Origin: a virus
Reading direction: 5' to 3' (one strand)
Virus record (IMG/VR): IMGVR_UViG_3300046009_007524
Location: 1 to 34,768 of that record
DNA: 34,768 nt
Under the pieces are notes generated by a model, which saw only the letters and a program-made list of their open reading frames with translations, was not told the origin of the DNA and ran no database searches. Positions 29,697 to 34,768 of this stretch are shown in pieces; position 1 is the stretch's first letter, and every line of letters starts with the position of its first letter. The position numbers and the translations under genes are program-made.

Positions 29697-32600
29697 ACGA
29701 GTACGACGAGCTGCTTGGTGCTGACACCAACGAGTATGACGACATCCTCCGCAAGGATAGGGATCAGTCGCAGCTCGGCGCCCGTTCGTCTTTGTTTGGC
29801 GCGATCGAGAGCAACCCGGAAGACTTCGCGAAGGCGAAGAAGCTTGAGAGAAAAACCGGGCTGCCCGCGACGATCATCCAGGGCAACCTGCCAGAGGTTC
29901 AGAAGCGGCAGACGCTCAACGAGTACGAGGCCTTCCTCGACGAACATCCGACGCTGCTCAAGCAGTACCAGGACCAAGGGTTCGCGAAGCTCGCCGTAGA
30001 CGACAGAGAGAAACTCGGCACCATCGAGCAGGGGCTGCGCTATCTCGGCAACGCGACCACGAACACGTTGGCAGGGATACGCTCGCTCAGCTCCGGACTG
30101 TGGGGCACCTCCGCAATGATCTCCGACATCGTCGGAGAGAAGTTGCTTGGGCAGAACGGCCCGCTCGGGAATCCGGTGTCACGCTTCACGTTCGGCATGG
30201 CCGAGCACGAGGCGCAACGCGCGCAGCAGTTGAGGGAGTTCAACCAGAAGCAAGAGACGATGACGCCTGTTGAGCGTGCGGTCTACTCTGGCTTCGAGTC
30301 GCTCGGCAGCAACCTGGTCACGATGCCGTGGATTCTCGGCACTGCAGGTGCGCCTACGGCAGAACTGATCAAGCAAGGGGCCAGCAGAGGACAGGTGATG
30401 TGGGGCCTGGTGAAGCCCATGCTGCCGATCTTCGCGCAGACCACGGGCCAGGAGTACGTGAAGGCCAAGAAGGCCGGCCTCGACACCAACACGGCATCGT
30501 CCTACGCCATTCTGCAGGGGACGACCGAAGTCGCCACCGAGTGGATTCCGGTGTTCAAGTTCCTGGAGGACATGGGAGCGGGCACGCCGTTCCTGAAGAT
30601 GTTGGCCAAGCAGATCGTGGCTGAGAACATCGGCGAGCAGGTCGCAACGTTGTCGCAGGACATGACCGAGTGGCGCTTTCTCCATCCTGACAAGACGATG
30701 GACGACTTCATCGCGGAGCGTCCGTCTGCCGCACTCGATACGCTCATCTCGACCATGGTGACCGTCACAGGTCAGACGTCGGTCGTGCGGACCGCCAGCA
30801 ACCTGGTGGAGCGACGCGCTCGCGCGGAGATGGCGAAGGCTCAGAACGAGCGCTTCGTGAAGATCATGGAGGCAGCGAAGGACTCGAAGCTCCGCGAGCG
30901 GGATCCGCAGTCTTTCGCCCAGTTCGTGGACTCGGCGGCCGAGGCGTCCGGTGCAGACATCCAGGACGTCTACATCGACGCGCGCACCCTGGTGGAAATG
31001 CTCAACCAGGCTGGGCTCGACGAGGCTCGGGTCAACGATCTGCTGCCGTCGATGAAAGACCAGCTCAGCGACGCCATGCGCTCCGGAGGTGACGTCCGCT
31101 TCTCCGTCGGCGAGCTGCTCGCCACCTTGCCTGGGTCGGAGATTGAGCAGACGTTGATACCGCATATCCGTCTGTCCGCGGACGGGCTCAGCCTGGCAGA
31201 GGCCGACGTCTACTTGCAGAGCGAAGCGAAGGTGCTCAAGGAGCAGGCCGACAAAGCTCTGTCCGAAGCGCAGATGGACGAGCCCACCAAGGCAAGCAGT
31301 GAGGCGGTTTTCCAGAACATCCTCGGTCAGCTCACGCAGGCGAATCGCTTCACGGCCGACGTCAACGAGGCCTACGCCAAACTCGTGCAGTCGTTCTACA
31401 CCACGATGGCGGCGCGCATGGGTGTCACGCCGGAGGAGGTATTCCAGAAGCATGGCCTCACGGTGAGCGCTGAGATCCCAGGCGTACCGTATCTGCCGCA
31501 GGCTGCGGATGAATCGACCATCGTTAACCCAGTGACCGGCACACCCGAAGAGAAGGTGCAGCAGCTCGTCGAGTTGTCGAAGGAGAACGAGCCGATCGTC
31601 GCTGACCTGATGAAGCGGATAGACGAGCGCTTCGGCACCGTCTCGAAGTCTAGCTTCAAGCAGCCCGACAGGATCCTGGCAAAAGCTTCTCGCCCCTCGA
31701 TCAAGGCTGCAAAGCCCTGGTTCGGCGTGGAGCACGTGCGAGACGCTTTCCGTTTCAAGACGGTGCTGAAGGACATCCGCGATCTGCCCGCCATCGTGAG
31801 CGAGCTTCGCAGCATGGGCGTGGAGATCGTCAAGCCGGACACGGCAAAGGTGCTACGCCCGAAGGAGTGGGGCTGGCGCATCGCTGCGTTCGATCTGCGC
31901 ATGCCGAACGGACAGATCGTCGAATACTATCTTCCGATCGAGGAACAGGAAGCCGCGAAGAAAGAGAAGAACCACGAGATATTCGAGAAGTGGAGAAACC
32001 TCGATCTGTCCAAGCTCACGCCTGAGCAGACGCGAGAGTTCGAGGCTGACCTGCAGGAAAGCCGCGACCGCTACCAGGCGGGCTGGGACGCCTACTTGGC
32101 GCGGTCGGGGGCGACCGAGGCAGAGATCGAGGAAGCGCTGGCCATGGCCTTGACTTCCGCGGGGTCGGTCACAGGTTCGAACGAGTCTTTCAGCTCGTCC
32201 ACGGAGAACGCGATCCCGTCGACCCAAGCACCGTCGACAAGCGACCTCGCCCTCCCGTCGTCGAGCACCATCACGCGAGAACCATCGGGCACTTTAGAAA
32301 CAAGCATATCCGCTACCTCCACGGCAATTGTATCACAACAGATGCTAAGCCAGGGGCCGGTGAAGCAGTGGATCGACCTCCAGCCGATGCCTGGCGTATC
32401 GCGCAACCCTCTCTCCCAGAACGTGCAGAAGGAAGGGGCGAAGGGCGCGCAGGGCAGATTAACACGCGCGCTGTCTCGTGCCGAGAACGTTGGCGGACCG
32501 GGCAATCCTCGCACCGTGCTGCAGAGCGAAGGCTCGACTTACGTCCTGGGCGAGATCACGCCCCGCGACTGGCTCGACCGTGTCGAGCGCAACCTGTCGC

Positions 32601-34768
32601 CGGAGGAACTCAAGAACGCGCGGGAATGGTACGGGTCCCTCCACGCCCTGATGGCCGACATCTTCGGCAAGCAGAACGCGGAGCGCTACTCCCTCGCGTG
32701 GCTCTTGTCGCAGCAGAATACCTCCCCGTCTGGCGGGATGATGAACGTGCTTCGCGCGGCCGACATGGTGCGCGGTATGCCAAAGGTCAAGACGGCAGGG
32801 CTCAACGAAAGGGGGCTGGTGCAGGCCCTTCGCGGCGAGGTCCCCGAAGGCGGCTATGACGCCAAGCTGCTGGACTTCATCGACTCCGAGATGCAGCGCC
32901 CCGTTCGCGCGGTCATGGGCGATGACCCTCGGGGAGGCGGTCCCGCAGTCATCGACGTGTGGGCCAACCGAGACGTTGGCAAGGTTGACCAAGTTTTGCA
33001 CAACTGGCTTATCCGGACCTTCGGCCAGGAGGCGGTTGCCAACGTGCAGGTCGACTCCGCTGCTGGCATCAGCGAGACCGAATACGAGTACGGCTCGAAG
33101 TTCTACAACAAGGTCACCGACTGGCTGAACGAGCAGAATTATGACGGCGGCAACTGGAAGCCTTACGAGGTCCAAGCCGTCGGCTGGGTGGCCATGCAGA
33201 AGCAGACCGGCGCCACGCCCGAGTTCCCGCAGGACATCGTCGACAAGAACACGCGGCGCGTGTCGTTTGGCCTGGCACCGGGAGCAGGCACCGAGTTCGC
33301 TGGCGCTGGCGAAGTCAGCGTGCCCGCGGTCATGAGGATCCTGGACAGCGCGGCTACACTCGCCGGTGTTCGTATTCGAGAAGCGCAGGAGGGCAAGGGG
33401 TCCTACCTGGGCGAGTTCGAAAGCGCAGTCCAGGTGGACGTCCTGGGCTCGCCGGAAGCCTTCCAGGACTTCGCCGCGATCGCCGGCTACGCGTTGCGGC
33501 AGACCGAGGTAATCATCGCTCGCCCGAAGAAGTCTGGCGACGTGCAGGGTGTCACGCTGACGCAAGCGGGTGGGGCTGAGTTCTCGGATCCTGCCCAGGT
33601 GGAGGCGTTCATGGCGCGCGTCCGTGCTCGCTTGCCCGAAGGTAGTACAATCGCGGATGGTTACCAGATGGTCACCGTGGATGGTAAGCCGGCGCTCCGC
33701 ATGTACCGCGGCGTCTGGAACGAGGCCGCCGGCCGCGTCAAGTGGGGCGGCAAGTGGAAGACGAAGGAGTTCGCGGCGTTCGAAGCCGCCGTGGAGGAAA
33801 GCGCCAATGAGCAAGGCATCGGGATCGAGTTCGACGTCGGCCAGTACGAAGTCGTCTCCGAGTACAACGACTGGAACGCCAACCCCGACGGGCAGGGTTA
33901 CCGGGATAGTCTCGCGCAGCGTGGGCGGGATGCCCTCATCGAGCGACTCGGGGACAATGAGCTTCGCTTACTACCGAACGAAGTCAGGCCGACCCCCGTC
34001 GGTCGAGCGTTCGGAGAGTACGCGCAAAGCCCCGTCCAATCCGATGGTGTCAGCGAGGCTGACGGCGGAGCAGGGGCTGCAGGAACTGGTGGGCGACTCC
34101 GGGTACGAGGCTTCCATTACTCCGACCGGAAGCGAGTCCGCCTAGACGCCAGCCGCTACGGGTCCGGCATGCGTGGCGCCGAGAGCGCCCGTGTGTCGAA
34201 TTCTCCGGACGCGCGGCTCCAGCAGCGAATCTACTTCTACGTCGACGACGGCAGCGGCGTGACGCCGGAGACCGGCGTCGGCTACCACGCCCACACCGTG
34301 GAGCTGGACAACCTCTACGACGGCGCGACGGATCCGCTCGGGCTGTCGAAGGGGCGGTCGGCCAACGAGTTCGAGAGCGCGGTGCTTGATGCTGGCTTCT
34401 CGGGCTACGTTGCCAAGTTCGGCAAGCAACGCGCTGCGGTGCTGCTCGGACCGAATGCGGTGGACGTCGAGTACGTCGGGATGGGCGCGATCCAGCCTGG
34501 CCAGTACGATCAGGAGAACCGCGGGGGATACGCGCCATCGCGCCTGAACATCGTGCTGCTCAAGAGTGCGGACCTGTCCACCTTCCTGCACGAGACCGGG
34601 CACCACTTCCTGGAGGTGATGTCCAAGCTCGCCCAGGAAGAGGGGGCCACGCCTGGCATCCAGGCCGACTTCCAGAGCCTGCTGTCGTGGTTCGGGATCA
34701 AGGATGCGGCCACGTGGAACCGGCTGGACGTCAACCTCCGCCGGCCCTTCCACGAGAAGTTCGCGGTC
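29693..34768 (+). CDS. Giant polyvalent virion protein, right end cut off
   Basis: At least 1692 residues, open from ATG 29693 to the edge. It follows the gp15-like gene, the place of T7 gp16, and is probably carried in the virion and ejected. Residues about 190-320 form a helical, hydrophobic region. Residues 680-775 resemble a RelA/SpoT nucleotidyltransferase-like fold (RDAFRFKTVLKDIRDLPAIV, GWRIAAFDLRMPNGQIVEYY with GWR at 727-729, then EKNHEIFEKWR). About 800-872 is the Ser/Thr-rich linker opposite the antisense gene. About 1470-1600 looks like an ADP-ribosyltransferase-type domain (FHYSDRKRVRLDASRYGSGM, QQRIYFYVDDG). FLHETGHHFLE (HETGH at 1633-1637) has the HExxH zinc-protease motif. The domain calls are by eye. 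Confidence 0.85.
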   Translation, partial: MNEYDELLGADTNEYDDILRKDRDQSQLGARSSLFGAIESNPEDFAKAKKLERKTGLPATIIQGNLPEVQKRQTLNEYEAFLDEHPTLLKQYQDQGFAKLAVDDREKLGTIEQGLRYLGNATTNTLAGIRSLSSGLWGTSAMISDIVGEKLLGQNGPLGNPVSRFTFGMAEHEAQRAQQLREFNQKQETMTPVERAVYSGFESLGSNLVTMPWILGTAGAPTAELIKQGASRGQVMWGLVKPMLPIFAQTTGQEYVKAKKAGLDTNTASSYAILQGTTEVATEWIPVFKFLEDMGAGTPFLKMLAKQIVAENIGEQVATLSQDMTEWRFLHPDKTMDDFIAERPSAALDTLISTMVTVTGQTSVVRTASNLVERRARAEMAKAQNERFVKIMEAAKDSKLRERDPQSFAQFVDSAAEASGADIQDVYIDARTLVEMLNQAGLDEARVNDLLPSMKDQLSDAMRSGGDVRFSVGELLATLPGSEIEQTLIPHIRLSADGLSLAEADVYLQSEAKVLKEQADKALSEAQMDEPTKASSEAVFQNILGQLTQANRFTADVNEAYAKLVQSFYTTMAARMGVTPEEVFQKHGLTVSAEIPGVPYLPQAADESTIVNPVTGTPEEKVQQLVELSKENEPIVADLMKRIDERFGTVSKSSFKQPDRILAKASRPSIKAAKPWFGVEHVRDAFRFKTVLKDIRDLPAIVSELRSMGVEIVKPDTAKVLRPKEWGWRIAAFDLRMPNGQIVEYYLPIEEQEAAKKEKNHEIFEKWRNLDLSKLTPEQTREFEADLQESRDRYQAGWDAYLARSGATEAEIEEALAMALTSAGSVTGSNESFSSSTENAIPSTQAPSTSDLALPSSSTITREPSGTLETSISATSTAIVSQQMLSQGPVKQWIDLQPMPGVSRNPLSQNVQKEGAKGAQGRLTRALSRAENVGGPGNPRTVLQSEGSTYVLGEITPRDWLDRVERNLSPEELKNAREWYGSLHALMADIFGKQNAERYSLAWLLSQQNTSPSGGMMNVLRAADMVRGMPKVKTAGLNERGLVQALRGEVPEGGYDAKLLDFIDSEMQRPVRAVMGDDPRGGGPAVIDVWANRDVGKVDQVLHNWLIRTFGQEAVANVQVDSAAGISETEYEYGSKFYNKVTDWLNEQNYDGGNWKPYEVQAVGWVAMQKQTGATPEFPQDIVDKNTRRVSFGLAPGAGTEFAGAGEVSVPAVMRILDSAATLAGVRIREAQEGKGSYLGEFESAVQVDVLGSPEAFQDFAAIAGYALRQTEVIIARPKKSGDVQGVTLTQAGGAEFSDPAQVEAFMARVRARLPEGSTIADGYQMVTVDGKPALRMYRGVWNEAAGRVKWGGKWKTKEFAAFEAAVEESANEQGIGIEFDVGQYEVVSEYNDWNANPDGQGYRDSLAQRGRDALIERLGDNELRLLPNEVRPTPVGRAFGEYAQSPVQSDGVSEADGGAGAAGTGGRLRVRGFHYSDRKRVRLDASRYGSGMRGAESARVSNSPDARLQQRIYFYVDDGSGVTPETGVGYHAHTVELDNLYDGATDPLGLSKGRSANEFESAVLDAGFSGYVAKFGKQRAAVLLGPNAVDVEYVGMGAIQPGQYDQENRGGYAPSRLNIVLLKSADLSTFLHETGHHFLEVMSKLAQEEGATPGIQADFQSLLSWFGIKDAATWNRLDVNLRRPFHEKFAV
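32092..32307 (-). CDS. Antisense gene nested in the giant gene, 71 aa
   Basis: 71 residues on the opposite strand, entirely inside the plus-strand reading frame. ATG 32307 has GGAGGT seven bases upstream. The protein MLVSKVPDGSRVMVLDDGRA then SLVDGAWVDGIAFSVDELKD reads like a compact beta-alpha phage protein. Its codons are AT-rich in the first dozen positions and GC-ending afterwards, as expected of a true gene start. An extended -10 and operator-like half-site precede it. It could be a moron-type gene expressed from the prophage or early. The alternative is a chance open frame opposite a Ser/Thr linker. Family unknown. Confidence 0.5.
   Translation of the reverse strand: MLVSKVPDGSRVMVLDDGRARSLVDGAWVDGIAFSVDELKDSFEPVTDPAEVKAMASASSISASVAPDRAK
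32327..32350 (-). promoter_or_regulatory. Extended -10 promoter and operator half-site of antisense gene
   Basis: On the minus strand TGATACAAT (32327-32335) is an extended -10 (TG-A-TACAAT), 20 bases from the AUG. Upstream, TTAGCATCTGTTG (32336-32348) shares TTAGCATCTG with the operator at promoter B (4694-4703), but its right half is degenerate. No good -35 is seen. Confidence 0.45.

Noticed and set aside
30179-31735. 518-codon minus-strand frame opposite the giant gene
   Set aside because: The plus frame is coherent protein throughout this interval. The minus frame has shadow-type Leu/Arg/His composition, no domain pattern and no ribosome binding site. It is unlike the nested frame at 32092-32307.
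32308-32514. Upstream extension of the nested antisense frame to 140 codons
   Set aside because: The extra N-terminal part is shadow-like and lies upstream of the extended -10 and GGAGGT, so the 32307 start is preferred.

Overview
The window is a continuous stretch of a GC-rich, tailed double-stranded DNA phage of the podovirus type. No bacterial housekeeping gene, tRNA or CRISPR array was recognised. The structural module (T7-type portal, a Bbp19-like protein, scaffold, an epsilon15 gp7/Bbp17-like capsid, a Bbp16-like cement protein, tubular tail proteins A and B, and gp13/14/15-like internal proteins) resembles that of Bordetella phage BPP-1, epsilon15 and related phages. This suggests a phage of a Pseudomonadota host; base composition and strong AGGAGG ribosome binding sites fit, but the host cannot be fixed. 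No integrase, lysis gene, DNA polymerase or phage RNA polymerase is visible, and both edges cut through genes.

Layout. (1) 1-7200, minus strand: a tightly packed early operon with a partial DUF2815-like ssDNA-binding protein, a DUF2800 Cas4/RecB-like nuclease, a basic protein with a duplicated domain, a DUF6011-like zinc-knuckle protein, a NinX/DUF2591-like protein and many small genes, often joined by ATGA or TGATG overlaps. A 45-codon glycine-zipper membrane protein is hidden at 5031-5168. (2) 7200-7310: a divergent control region with palindromic operators TYAGC-N4-GCTRA on the -10 boxes. (3) 7311-10134, plus strand: a Cro/YdaS-like regulator and a large primase-polymerase/helicase. (4) 10135-10430: an AT-rich region with 64-base inverted arms built on GGTACGTTT units, a good origin candidate, followed by a tandem 20-base repeat and a 59-residue HTH gene. 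(5) 10653-18848: terminase, portal, scaffold, capsid and small virion genes. (6) 18859-24170: tail-associated genes, including one with a signal peptide, a repeat-rich LamG-like protein and two beta-helix proteins. (7) 24174-29696: tail tube and internal virion proteins. (8) 29693-end: a giant multi-domain polyvalent protein of at least 1692 residues, open at the right edge, with RelA/SpoT-like, ART-like and HExxH zincin-like parts.

How it fits together. The HTH regulator probably binds the TYAGC-N4-GCTRA sites, setting the balance between the leftward early operon and its own rightward operon. The leftward operon has at least two further internal promoters that look like copies of the main one. 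The primase-helicase would act at the neighbouring inverted-repeat region, while terminase and the structural genes form one long late transcript. Two leaders in that transcript (10612-10652 and 14702-14760) share a repeat and a potential stem ending exactly at the start codon.

The least expected observation is a minus-strand gene of 71 codons (32092-32307) lying wholly inside the giant plus-strand gene. It has its own ribosome binding site, an extended -10 promoter and an operator-like half-site. Opposite it the giant protein becomes a Ser/Thr-rich linker, so the linker may be the shadow of the antisense gene.
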